Positions 50,485 through 61,914 of a stretch of DNA of 64,000 nt are shown piece after piece. The notes below the pieces were generated by a model. That model searched no databases and was not told the DNA's origin. It worked only from the letters and a program-made list of their open reading frames with translations. Position numbers and translations under genes: made by a program. The stretch spans positions 1 through 64,000 of the forward strand of contig JARHVA010000082.1 in NCBI GenBank assembly GCA_037957365.1. Direction: 5' to 3'. How positions within the stretch are numbered: position 1 is the stretch's first letter; each line of letters starts with the position of its first letter. The DNA is from Torreya grandis (Eukaryota > Streptophyta > Pinopsida > Cupressales > Taxaceae).

Positions 50485-50831
50485 CTAGTTCTTAAATTTG
50501 TCAAAAACATCATATTTCCTCTTTATGCAATAAACCCATACCTTTCTTGTAGCATAACACTGTGGTCCTCTAATAAAAGCTCCCTGAGCTAGTCCCCACA
50601 TGTCTGTGTGAACAAGCTCCAACTTGTGCTTCTTCTTTGTTGACCCAATTTGAGAAACCTCACTTTCTTCCCAAAAATACAATGCTCACAGAAATCTTGA
50701 TCTATGCTTTTCAAATCTGAAAGATTACCTAATGACTTAAAAACATCCATTCCCTTCTCACTCATGTGACCAAGCCTATAGTGCCACATCTTTGCATCTA
50801 CATCTGAAGTAGATAAAAAAAAGAGAATCAA
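50485..50831 (-). pseudogene. copia GAG-pre-integrase and integrase start
   Basis: Frame 50589-50831 contains AKMWHYRLGHMSEKGMDVFK then DFCEHCIFGKK, the GAG-pre-integrase zinc-binding HHCC domain (WHxRLGHxSxxG, CxxCxxGK). The overlapping frame 50485-50682 has KLELVHTDMWG, the first catalytic Asp of integrase, then reads TRKVWVYCIKRKYDVFD. The DDS stretch expected between them (about 15-20 residues) is missing. The rest of the catalytic core (second Asp and Glu) is not present before the minisatellite. Confidence 0.85.
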
Positions 50832-51111
50832 TAATAAAAGTAGATAGATAAATCTTACCTACTTTCTTACCTCTTGCTAATACAAGTGCACCCTTGGAAA
50901 CTTTCCAAGATTCCACTATGAGAGTTACTATGAAACCCTCATCACCCAACTTTCCTGTAGAAATGAGACTCCTCTTTAGGATGGGAACATGCATGACATA
51001 CTTCAACACCCATATGTTCCCAGTTTGCAATTTCAGCTGCACTTTCCCTTTGCCAACAATTTGACAAGGCTCACCATCCCCTAAATAAACTTTTCCAAAG
51101 TCTCCATGCAC
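50776..51111 (-). pseudogene. copia protease region, 3' part
   Basis: A frame with GDFGKVYLGDGEPCQIVGKG, VLKYVMHVPILKRSLISTGK and SWKVSKGALVLARGKKVG. This is the C-terminal half of the copia aspartic protease and the link to the integrase (VxLGDGxxxxIxGxGxVxI, then LxxVxxVPxLxxNLISxxxL). The catalytic D-S-G stretch should lie just upstream (about 51130-51180), where the minus strand gives SWVLDSGASFHAT in a different part of the frame (51135-51173), consistent with the family. A stop or shift separates it from this ORF. Confidence 0.8.
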
Positions 51112-51270
51112 ATAATCATGGAAAAATTCTCTATTTGGGGTTGCATGGAAAGAGGCACCAGAATCTAAGACCCAAGATTCTACTTTATCTAAGGAACATA
51201 TAAGAGCATCCTATGTAACAATACCTGCATCATTTGCTTCTTTATTTCCTTCATGCTGATCTTCTACCAA

Positions 51271-52032
51271 TCAACAATCTTTCTTTGCATGCCCTTTCTT
51301 TCCACAATTCCAGTAGGTTATACCTCCATTAATGGATTTGGATCTACTGCCTATCTTTGACCTTGATTTCCCTTGCTCGATCTTCTCTCTTTGATTTCCC
51401 CTACTTTCAGCACTTAATTCATTCCCTGATGTTTCCCCTGTGCTTTTCTTGTGAATTTCTTCATTCAAGATTACACTAACAACATCATCAACTTTCAAGA
51501 TATATGAAGTAGACACAGTATTACTAACTGCCATTAACAAGCTATCCCAACTTTCAAGTAAAGAGCATAAGATTAAGAGAGCCTTAATTTCATCATTAAA
51601 ATCTATTTTGACTAAAATTAACTGATTTACTAATCCATGGAAATCACGAAGATGACTATATACTGATCCACCTTCTTGCATTTGCAAATTAAATAATTGC
51701 TTCATAAGAAATACCTTATTCGAAGTTGAGGGTTTTTCATATAAATTTGCCAAAGATTCCATTAGCTCTATTGTTGTCTTTCCCTGTGATAAGTTGAAAA
51801 TCAAAGATGATGCCACGCTTAACCTTATAGATCCCAGAGCCTTTCTATCAAGAACATTCCATTCTTCATCTTGCATATATGTGGGCTTACTCGAAACCCC
51901 ACCCAATGATAAGTACAGATCTTTCTGATACAGATAATCTTCTATCTGCATCCTCCATAATTGATAATTCTTGCCATTGAATTTCTCCATTCTTAGTTTA
52001 CTTTCTTCTGCCATTGCTTTACTCCCACTCAA
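51271..52032 (-). CDS. copia gag (253 codons)
   Basis: An open frame starts MSGSKAMAEESKLRMEKFNG, then NYQLWRMQIEDYLYQKDLYL. This matches the DUF4219/UBN2 gag of Ty1/copia (KxNGxNFxxWKxxMxxxL). It runs through ALGSIRLSVASSLIFNLSQG and VFLMKQLFNLQMQEGGSVYS. It ends at a zinc knuckle, YWNCGKKGHAKKDC, where the first of the C-x2-C-x4-H-x4-C cysteines is Tyr. The Met used is the first after the leader and just downstream of the 5' LTR and primer site. The frame is intact across the whole gag, unlike every other element protein in the window. The Cys loss probably impairs RNA binding. Confidence 0.9.
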   Translation of the reverse strand: MSGSKAMAEESKLRMEKFNGKNYQLWRMQIEDYLYQKDLYLSLGGVSSKPTYMQDEEWNVLDRKALGSIRLSVASSLIFNLSQGKTTIELMESLANLYEKPSTSNKVFLMKQLFNLQMQEGGSVYSHLRDFHGLVNQLILVKIDFNDEIKALLILCSLLESWDSLLMAVSNTVSTSYILKVDDVVSVILNEEIHKKSTGETSGNELSAESRGNQREKIEQGKSRSKIGSRSKSINGGITYWNCGKKGHAKKDC

Positions 52033-52102
52033 TCAAAAACCCCTAAGAGTGAACCTGTAATCAACAAACACTAAGCTGCTCTGATGAACCACTTGTCAGT
52101 GA

Positions 52103-52121
52103 ACCAAGATCTAATACCAAC
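52103..52121 (-). other. copia primer-binding site (initiator-Met tRNA)
   Basis: Directly inside the 5' LTR the minus strand reads TTGGTATTAGATCTTGG, the plant copia type related to TGGTATCAGAGC. It borders the LTR end (cctgata). Confidence 0.85.
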
Positions 52122-53043
52122 TATCAGGATCCTCCTTAGAGTATAATTGATTACTTTTGTATAAGTAACTAAACACAAAATTAAACTAGAAGTAATAAGT
52201 AACTAGAAATCAGAACCAACAAAGAATAGGTGATATGAGAAATAATACAATCTGTATTAACACTCTTCTAGAAGGAAATACAATGAAGAAATATCTTCTT
52301 CCCACACCTCTTGGGTGTACAGTAATTTTCCCTCAAGATTTCTCTCTCTCTCAATCAATTACAATCAACTCAATATCAAGTTGTTCCCTCAAGTGACAAT
52401 TAACCCAATGGTTGTTGTTGCCTACTTCCAAGTCCTTGTGACAATCAACTCAATGGTTGTTTTTCCTACAATGCTTGCCAGTAGATCTTCTTGATCTTAC
52501 ACCTTGTAGATCTTACCTAATCTTTCTTACACCGTGTGTTGCAGATCTTCTTGATCTTGCTACCTCGTAGATCTAACTGATCTTGCACACACACACCCGC
52601 AGATCAACTGACCTTGCTACCCCGCAGATCAACTGACCTTGCTTAATTGTAGATCTTCCTAATCTTACACTCTTGCAGACATTATAGATCTTACACTTGA
52701 GGATCTAATCCTTCTTAGTCTTGATTACAATATAGCCCCATGGGTCTCTTAAATAGATCCCAAACCAAACAATAATTAGAAACACAGACTCAAGACTAAA
52801 ATTAATCTTTACATGCAAACTAATTGTTTGTCTAAAATTATACTAGTTTTGGAAATGCACATATGACTGATGGCAGTCTTTATCTGTCTAGAGATGACCG
52901 ACGTCAGCCGATGAATAACTGATGTTGGTAGCTTTTGGTCGACCCCTGACAGATGTCAGTAGTCTAACCGACGTCAACAGCCATGTAACCCAACAACCTC
53001 CACCTTTGCACAATAGTGAAGCTTTTAGCTCCACAACTTAACA
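52122..53043 (-). repeat. copia 5' LTR (922 bp)
   Basis: It is upstream of gag on the minus strand. The inner plus-strand start has TATCAGG in place of TGTCAGG, so its 3' terminal dinucleotide is mutated. A TATA-like 'ctatttaag' lies at about 52748-52756 (minus strand). It shares the GATCTT array and GATGTCGGT motifs with the other LTR. Confidence 0.95.
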
Positions 53044-53694
53044 TGCCTAACCTACTTAGCTTTTGGTGTTAGAAAGAAATTTTCACTTCCTCATAGATAG
53101 AATGAGAAATTATGTTTTGAATCATGTTAATTATATAATAGATATATATGCTTGAATATGCCCTATCTACTTTACCTACATGAGTATGATCGACCTATTT
53201 TACCTACATGAGTATGCCCTACCTAAATACCCAAGTCACATGTTGATATTGACTATTCCCTAACTACTTTACCTACTTGAGTATGCCCTACCTATATATC
53301 CTTCTCACCATACCTACTTGAGTATACCCTATTTGCTTGAGTATGTCTTCCCCGATTGAATACCTAATTTATATCTTGATTTGGATTATCCATATCTAAT
53401 CCTGACTATGTCTATCTTACCTGAGCCATATCTTAAATAACTGATTGAATACCCAACCCATACCATGAAATAAGAGGGGGAATTATCAGATCAAGGGATA
53501 AAGGGGAATGGGCATTATCAAGATGCTTGAAAATCAAGAGAGGGGGTTTCAACACTTATATAGGGAAAGAAGAGGGGGCATTGATCAGTCCATATCTTGA
53601 AATAATATGGGGAATTCTAACCTATATATAGAAAGGAGTGACTAGGGAAAATAGGGCACAATCGAGAAGCTATTAAACCCACCATCGAGGTAAT

Positions 53695-53855
53695 GGAAGG
53701 AATGATATTAGGGATGAAGAGGGATGAGGAAGGAGTGATTGGGATAATGAGGGACCAGGAAGGAATGACCAGGGATGATAAAGGTTGATGATGGAGTGAT
53801 TAAGGATAAGGAGGGTCAACGAGGAAATGATTAAGGATGATGAGGGACAATGAAA
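53695..53855 (+). repeat. GATGAGGG minisatellite, first block (copy B)
   Basis: Purine-rich repeats equivalent to 24488-24680. Confidence 0.85.
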
Positions 53856-54014
53856 AATTCTTGAATTGTATTTATATATAGGGGTAATATTTATTCTCTA
53901 GATGACCTTTGCTACCCCATGTGCACAAGACTAATTTTTTTGTTCCTTCCTACTAAATGGGATTTGAAACACATGACTCAGATGAAATGTACGACTTAAT
54001 AATTTTTCACAATA

Positions 54015-54573
54015 GATGATGAGGGATGGTAAGGGAGTGATTAGGGATGATGAGGGAGTGATTATGGATGATGAGGGACTATGAGTGCTGATTAGGGAGT
54101 GTTTAGATATAGTGAGGGTGTTATTAGGGACTATGAGGGATGATAGGTCTGAGTGATTAGAGATGATGATATATGATGAGGGTCGATGAGGGAGTGATTA
54201 GGGATGATAAGGGATAATTATATATGATTGAGGAGTGTTTAGGGATCATGAGGGATAATGAGGGTTGATGAAGGTGTCACTAGGGACTATGAGGGATGAT
54301 GAGGTCCAATGAGGGATAGTGAGGTTCAATGAGGAAATGATTAGGGATGATGAGAGGAAATGAGGAATGATGGAGTGATTAGGGATAATGAGGGTGTGTT
54401 TAATTAAAATTAAGGCTACTAAGTGATTATAGAGGATTATGGAGGATGAGGGACAATGAGAGACAATGAGAGAGTGATTAGGTACGATGAGATATGATGA
54501 TAGTTGATGAGGGAATGATTAAGGAAGATGAAAATTGATGAGGGATTGATTAAGGATGAGGAATAATGAGGGA
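54015..54573 (+). repeat. GATGAGGG minisatellite, main block (copy B), to the junction
   Basis: Repeats on the theme 'gatgaggga' end at gaataatgaggga, after which copy C begins with LINE-derived sequence. Some AT-rich insertions interrupt the theme (for example near 54400-54430). Confidence 0.85.
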
Positions 54574-54641
54574 TTTATCTTCAGTATTTTCTAAAAATAA
54601 GGGTTTTTCGATGCATAGTTCAATCTTCTTGTGATTCAATA

Positions 54642-55037
54642 CTAGATCTTCCTCTGGAGTTCTAGGTAATTCACTTGTAATATATCACTATGCTCATTTT
54701 TGGTACAAATAATAGCATGTTTCATAAGGGCATTCTTATACCAAGAGGCCTCCCTCTTTCTCTTAAATAAATTACATGTAGTAGCCAAATACCTTGTTTC
54801 AAAACATTTCCTAAAATAAAAAAGTAACCCCTCATAATTGAGAGATTGTTTCCAACTTCTATCTATAATTTTTAGCTCAATAAACTCTAAGATATCTAAT
54901 GAAACATACAAATTAACCAAAATATGAACAAAATTAAGATGATACATAATTTCAGTATTTGAATCTATTAACATAAATTCATGTAAAGAATTCCCCATCG
55001 ATTTGAAAAAAAAAAATTGTAAGGCAACCTTAACCAA
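54642..55037 (-). pseudogene. LINE ORF1-like remnant (copy C)
   Basis: A 131-codon open frame with KSMGNSLHEFMLIDSNTEI, LNFVHILVNLYVSLDILEFI, LNYEGLLFYFRKCFET and CNLFKRKREASW. It is the same ORF1 fragment as in copy A, with fewer interruptions. The open frame starts and ends within the fragment, so it is a piece of a longer protein. In family members this region follows the DUF4283 domain and precedes a CCHC zinc knuckle, whose first Cys and His are absent here (YFRKC..RYLATTC). It is cut at 54574 by the duplication junction. Confidence 0.6.
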
Positions 55038-55199
55038 ATAAGTCTAATATTAGTATTATTATATTTATACAACTAATATATTTATTATTATATTATACAT
55101 TATATTTGGGGCCCATAAATATATAAACAAACTATATAATATAGTACCCAGTACATATATAATTACTGTATTAAACATACTATTTAATATAATATTATA

Positions 55200-57590
55200 A
55201 AATTATATTAATATAATAATTATAAAATATATACTTGAATATAATTAATATATAATATATGATTTAATATTATTTATGTATGTGATATTAGTATATATAT
55301 TAGATTAATTTATGTGAAAGAAGTCGAGAGATATCATTCTTAAATATTTAATATGATTTTTTATTTTTGAAAAAAATGGAATGAGACACTTTGAAAATGA
55401 TATATCTCAATATCTTTTGGATAAATTTATCTAATATATGTCTGTTAGTTAATTAGAAATTTAAAATAAGAAATAAATATATGAAAAAATGATAATAATA
55501 ACTCATATAACATTTAAATTATTTATTTTTTAGTTAAATTGTTTGTTCTTGTTCATATTTTATATGTTACACATAGTTTATCTTATACATACAATTTCAC
55601 TCATCAACCATGTATAGGGCCTTTGTCTATCATTTAAAACAATATCCATGAGGATTGGGAGTCACTTTAGAAAGTTGTGTTCATTTCAAATTCATTTATA
55701 GTAAAATTCACTTGATGAACATTTAAGTTTTAGTATTTTATTGTATGATATATCTAGTTCAAATAAGTCTAATTGTTATTTTTTTATTCAACATTACCAA
55801 TATAACTCATAGTAAAATATAGAAACACTAAAAAAATACATATATGCTTTAATATTTTGATGTGCTCAAAATTTCATGTTGCATCTACAAAATATTTTGA
55901 TTGTAATTTAATATAAATAATTATATATAAATCCATGGCTCATATGATAATCAAATTTAGTTTAAAAAACTAAACATAGCTATAATTTTATTTTAGTTAT
56001 AAATAATTAAATTTGAAAAGAAAGACACTTGAGGCTACTACAGCATAGATTATATCTCCAAAAAAATATTACTTTTTCTTTCAAACTCCAGTCATAGGTT
56101 CACCTAAGAAAAATAACATCACAGTTATTAATTTATTAAAATAATAATTTTTTAGCATGTAAATGCACCTAGTTTTATAAATTTTATTTAATAGATTTGG
56201 AGAAACTGGCTACAACACCACTCAAAATAAATTTTGGTGTCTTAGATTGAAGTAGAAGTGATTTCTTGTAAACATATACCGATATTAAAATCTATATAAA
56301 AATAACCAATTTTACTGCACAAACCAAAAAAATATATTCGCTGGACTTGGCTCTACATGGAGAATATGGGAATGGATTTTGATATTATCAATAATTATAA
56401 TATTATATTATAAAATTACAATCTCAATATACGAAAGAAGAAAAAATTAATATGCGATGGTGGAGGGCGTGTTGAAATTAAAAAATATTCATTTTAAGTT
56501 CTTAACTCGTAATAGTGTCCAGTGATAAAATTATGTTTTTAATAAAACTTAATATGGTATGATAATGTCTACCATACTTTTGTAAATGGAAAAAATTCTA
56601 AGTGATGATCAAATGGACATGAAATTTAACGTTGGAATTAAAAGTGAACACACTCACTACATTACAACCCACCAGTACCTCTCGAAAGCCATTGTAAAAT
56701 ATGTTTTGACATAATTAATGTTAATATAACTAATATAGATATATTAAATACATCTATATGAAAAACTTTGTGAGATATCAATCTCAAGGCCTTTATCTTT
56801 AATTTTTCATTAATTACACAAATAATTCAAGCTTAAAATATTTTTATTGAAAAAAAGGAGCTCCAAACTCCATTGTATAACCAAGATATTACAATTTTTT
56901 GATTGAATTCTTCAAGAAAAAAGGAAAAAATTATAAGTAGTAATTAAATGGATATCATATTTAAGATTGGAATTAAAATTGAACACACTCACTACATCAT
57001 AGTGCACCACCACCCCTAGATCCTATTATAAAATTTCTCTCAATATAATTAAATATAATAATAATTATGTGTTTGTTTTTATTTGAATATGTTGCATAAT
57101 TATGAGTTGCATAATTCAAGGTATTTTTTCATTGGGAGTTCTAATTATGGTTGCATCACAATAGTTTCAGAATTCAACTACCCTTTATAAAGTATTTTTT
57201 TCCAATCCGTTAAAAATACCAGATTATCCGCTGACTCACTTTTAAATCTTTCACCATTTTCATGTTTTATATGACCTTATCATTTCTCTTTAAATTAATA
57301 AAATATATTGTTGTATGAATTTATGTTGTATACTTGTGGATTGCAGAGTCTAAGGAAATCCTTAATTGGGAGTCCTAATTGTTAATGTATCACAATAATT
57401 TTAAAATTTTACTACCTTTGTATAACATGTTTTCTTCAATCCTTCCTCATTTTTATGATTTATATGACCTAATCTTTCCTCATTTTTCATCATCACCTCT
57501 AACAAAAATATAAAATTACTCTGACTTAATATTTTATAACAAAATATGAAATAAAACCAACTATTAAAAATGAAATACAACTTCAAATTT
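55200..57590. other. AT-rich non-coding part of unit C
   Basis: Counterpart of 16480-18940. No gene seen. Confidence 0.7.
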
Positions 57591-58297
57591 ATACTCTTTC
57601 ACTTTACAAAACCCTACTTTACTAAAACAACAAATTAATATAATATTAATATAAAGATGTGGACATAAAAAAAATCGAACCATATAAGAAAAGGTGTTAT
57701 ACTCTTAAAGTTATACCCTTTCTAACTGCTTGATAGCTCTGAATAGTATATTTAAAACTTATCCGTATGCCAACATGCTTTGAAAAGCAAGAGGTGTCAT
57801 TCTTGAGATATATTTTTAAAAAATGAATTATTCGATCTGAATGACAATATGTTTTCGTAAGCCCCCCTCGTCACGTCTGTTACGGGGTCGCCGTAAAATC
57901 TACAATTTCGGTAACAACATTACAGATATGATCTCAAGAGAATATACCGTCAAAACCCTCAATCTGAGTCAAAATTTGGGTTTAAATGTTTGCGTGAGTA
58001 TCATGATTCATGTGTACATGTGGAAGTACGTAGATTGGAATCTCAGCATGTGTTTTAGATTGGGTATACGTCCGCCAATTCCACATTAGTATGTACAGAA
58101 AAAATAATTTCTAGAAATTTTTAATAACTACAATTTTAAAATTTAGTAATTGTCTCAAAGGTGTAAGTTATATTGAAAGGGATTTAATTTTTTGTTTTGG
58201 TAATCTAGGGTTTGTAAAACAAAAGAGTTGAAATTTGCAGTTGTACCTAACTCATAACCCATGATCACTAACCTCTGTTTGACTTTTTGTTCATGAA

Positions 58298-58495
58298 GTG
58301 TTAAGCAATAATAATCTTATATTTTTGGTGGAGGTGATAGTGGAAAACAAGGTTGTATGTTCCATACGGCATGGCAATGAGTTGTGTGGGGAGGAGACAT
58401 GTCGTTTCATTGTGAACTTCACCAATGGCGAAGCGGTGGGGAAGGGTAAAGCCATACAAAACATGCAATCGGTGAAATATTTCAAGGTGAGTTAG
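58298..58495 (+). pseudogene. 65-codon ORF of unknown origin (copy C)
   Basis: Counterpart of 19741-19938, with reading VVCSIRHGNELCGEETCRFI then VNFTNGEAVGKGKA. It keeps four or more CpG sites that are TG or CA in copy A, so C is nearer the ancestral state. It ends ttcaag|gtgagt, a good splice-donor match. Family not recognised. Confidence 0.35.
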
Positions 58496-59106
58496 GGGAT
58501 GGTGGTGAGGGAAAATGACAGGGTATTTTAGGGGATATCATACACCACATAGCCTATATCATATATTAGACCCAAATTCAGAGCAATTTTTAGATTTACA
58601 TGAGTTATAAAGGGGTCAGAAACCTATAGGGTGGCAACGTCTTTGATTGGCCATTTTCTATTGTCAAAAGTGGATGAGGATATCATGAGAAGTGATTTAA
58701 TTATGAATGGACTCCACATCTAATGTGTGGCTCAAATCATTGCTATAATGTCACGAGATAAGACATTAAGGTCACATAATATATCTTGCACTTTTTGTGG
58801 ATCCTTGTTGTAAATATATTGAAACCTGGAACAATTACATCAAGTATAAGAACATATGGAAACACCATACTCAAACCCCTAGAAGAAAAGGCAACAACAA
58901 TTAGACCTTGTCTTCATAAGCATCTTATTTATCCATGTTGGCAAAAAAATATAAAATCTAAGAGTAAACTACTTAGAAAAGGATGTTTTGGAAAGATAAC
59001 TAATATCAATATCAGACTATTGTTGCTTAACTCTTTTGCAAAAAAGGTAACATCGGTTCAGTGTTCATGGGTTTCAACTTAGGTACGACTGTCGATTTAC
59101 ACTCTT

Positions 59107-59340
59107 TCACTTTACAAACCCCCACTTTACCAAAAATAAAATTACATCCCTTTTAATGCAATTTACACTCTTCAATATGGTAGTTTCAACTTCCATAGAG
59201 GAAGCTATAATAGCAAAGGTGGTGTCTAATTTGAGATACATCACAATGCCATAATGCTCAAAGAGAGTATGGAGAGACTGGTTGGGATTTGAGCAAAGGG
59301 CCAACAAACTACCCAAAATTGGTAGTGCTTATGGTCTTGT
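59107..59340 (-). pseudogene. Cytochrome P450-like N-terminal fragment (copy C)
   Basis: Counterpart of 20551-20790: LGSLLALCSNPNQSLHT, then HYGIVMYLKLDTTFAIIASS and MEVETTILKS. The segment between the proline-rich hinge and the first beta-sheet of microsomal P450s is recognisable. After KSVN the reading no longer fits the family. Same antisense orientation as in copy A, so the fragment was in the unit before duplication. Confidence 0.6.
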
Positions 59341-59868
59341 CAACAATTTTACATATCATCTATTCAACGGATAAAGACAAGTGAACACTATTATTACAAA
59401 TACAATGGCTATTTTTAGTGTTACTAAGAACATAACTGAAAAATATTAGAAATATCAATATCTATTTTCATATGGCATCTTACATCAGTCGATTAGATTA
59501 TATAAGAGTTGTCTTTCATTAAAGAAGCCTTTTACATTTTTTGTCTAATTGGTTTTAGAGTTATCTAATTAAATTTGATATAGTTAAAGCAATCGAAAAT
59601 TTCATCTAATTAGTTTTGAACTTATCTAAATTGACAGGGGGGCACATTCTATATGTTTTTAACAGAGTCGTTAGATATTTAATACTTGTTTTTATTGAGA
59701 TGAGACACGTTTCAAATCATGTATCAGTAAATTGAAATAGTTTGGTGGAAGTTACAATTTACATTCAAAAATATGACATGTCACTTAACTTTGCACTTGT
59801 ATTGGAATAACTGCTAGTATATTTTATTAGAGATTTATATTTTAACATAATACAACCAAACATAATAA

Positions 59869-59873
<5 letters not shown>

Positions 59874-59914
<41 letters not shown>
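59874..59914. repeat. (CA)n microsatellite expanded in copy C
   Basis: 41 bp of CA. Copy A has about 18 bp (21320-21337) and copy B about 12 bp (46070-46081) at the same place. Confidence 0.95.
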
Positions 59915-59915
<1 letters not shown>

Positions 59916-61914
59916 GTTAGATACGAGATCATGTGCGATAAAAGGGAAGCTTAAAGTGATATTTTCTTTCTTTCTGAAAATAACAGTAGTTTAACTTGAA
60001 GAGAAGTTTGGAGACACTGAAAAAAATGATAATAACATAATGATATGAATTGTGTAATTATGAATGTAATTTATAAAGTAAAAAAATAACTTGATAAATA
60101 ACATAACAATATACATTGTGGCATAATGATTGTAATTTCTATTTTTTTTTCAATACCCAGATGATAAAAGTGTGAAATTGATATATAATTTACAATGACA
60201 CGATATATTTTTATGAAAATATAAGGAGATTGCATGTGTAAGAACACACTTTTTTAAGTAAATGAATGAATTTATGTATGAAACATTATATATTGATATA
60301 TAAAATGATGAAAATTGTTGAGAATATTTATTATTATTTTTTTAGAGAGAGAGAGAGAGTGTGTGTGTGTGTCTGTAATTTGTCAAGACAGTTGGAAAAT
60401 TGAAACTAAAGTGTACGAACACAAATTTTTTGATTTCATCTCCATGAAAATCATTTTTTAAAAATTATAATGAATGATATGTAGATTGTTGAGATATAAA
60501 TTTTATAAAATTTCAATTAATGGTCAAAAAATTATAAAGGTATGTATAAAAATATATATATAGACCATGATGAGAATTTCAAAACTACATTTTCCTCTCT
60601 GTAAACCCATATAATTTTTCTTAAATATTGAAATCTACCTGATCATATGTCAATAAAGATGGAAAAAACACATAAATTTCTTAAAATTCATGTGGCCTTC
60701 TCCATGGTAGGTTTTAGGCTAGGTTCAAACCCCCTCCCCCAACCTAAACTTGAACCAATTTTGGAGCGAAAGCAAAAAATTCAAAACAAAGACTTCTCGA
60801 AAAGGTGTACACCCTTTGAAACATAGTTTTTGGAGGGAATGTAGATATTTCTTAAAAATTTGAAGCAAAATCCATACATCTTTTGGTTTTCTATGTTGTT
60901 TGTGTGTGATATTGTTTGTTTGTGTTGTATATATTTAATAAAATAAATTTAATATTTAGCAAAATAAGTATAAGTTTACAATTAATTTATATTACATTTT
61001 AGATTTTTATACTTTACATTTGTTTTACTAAATATAACTAATTAGGGCCACTCTACATTTTTTAAAGTCGATACTAGAGCTATAGAAGTTACCATTTAAA
61101 AGATAGTTTTTCAAAATCTATTCTGATCAATACCTAATTTTCAAAATTTTAGGATTGATGACTAACTAAAATATTGAAGTTATTAATCTCTAAGTTGAAG
61201 TATGGATGTCACTAGTCAATATCAAGATAAGGATGTCACTTATTTCTTTTCACTTTTGGCTATTTAAATTTTGGCGCATCTATCATCTATTATAGCAAAG
61301 TAAAAAGAAGAGGTTAGTTGTGGGTCGAATCTCCCAATCACATTTTGAACCCAATGTTAGTGTAGACCTAGAGATATTATTTCTTTATATCACAATCCAA
61401 AGAGTCCCAATTCTAGATTTGAAAACCCCAATCTATATCTATATAGACAGGGGCGATGGGAGACTAGTTGAGAATCCCAATCCCAACCCCATATTTGAGT
61501 TCTCATTTTATCTATATGCCATTGAGATTCTATACATAGTGAATTGGATCGACATATAGATAGATAGGTAGTCACCAATCTGGAAGAGTGTTCCAATCTG
61601 GTGTCTAGTAGAGTGTGTTTCCCAACCCAAATCAATCTGCACCCAACCTGGTCTAAACCCAACCCAATATATACCCAAATTGATCTATTAAGGAAAAGAA
61701 AGGCATATACCTTAATCTAGTGTATCAGGGAGGGGTTACTTAGAGCTTAGACAGGGATTAGTGGGACCTAAAGGCCAAATCGAGGCACTACCATACTTTA
61801 AATATGCCTTGAACCCCAATATAGTAAATTAATAGATAATGAGGAATTGGGGGGAACCATAAATACATCTAGGGCACCATTCTAAGTGTCCTATCCCAAT
61901 TCAAGCTTTTTCTA

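Larger units (their letters stand above)
48378..53043 (-). mobile_element. Ty1/copia LTR retrotransposon, deletion derivative
   Basis: The plus-strand outer ends are TGTCAGGATCC and ACTTAACA, flanked on both sides by TGCCT (48373-48377 and 53044-53048), a perfect 5 bp target-site duplication. Copies A and C carry the empty site (ttgccttacctac or atgccttacctac). LTRs are 48378-49304 and 52122-53043, the primer site lies at 52103-52121 and the polypurine tract at 49305-49316. Coding order on the minus strand is gag, protease, integrase, reverse transcriptase/RNase H, the Ty1/copia order. Internal deletions have removed most of the polymerase. This is the youngest-looking insertion in the window. 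Confidence 0.95.
43201..54573. repeat. Composite tandem unit, copy B (5' truncated, interrupted)
   Basis: It matches copy A from 17006 and copy C from about 55700. The first ~1.15 kb of the unit, including the LINE remnant, is absent, and gypsy-2 abuts the truncation. The telomere-like hairpin, 65-codon ORF and P450 fragment are also missing, replaced by about 77 bp of other sequence at about 45430-45510. The copia element at 48378-53043 is inserted in it. The right edge joins directly to copy C. Confidence 0.85.
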
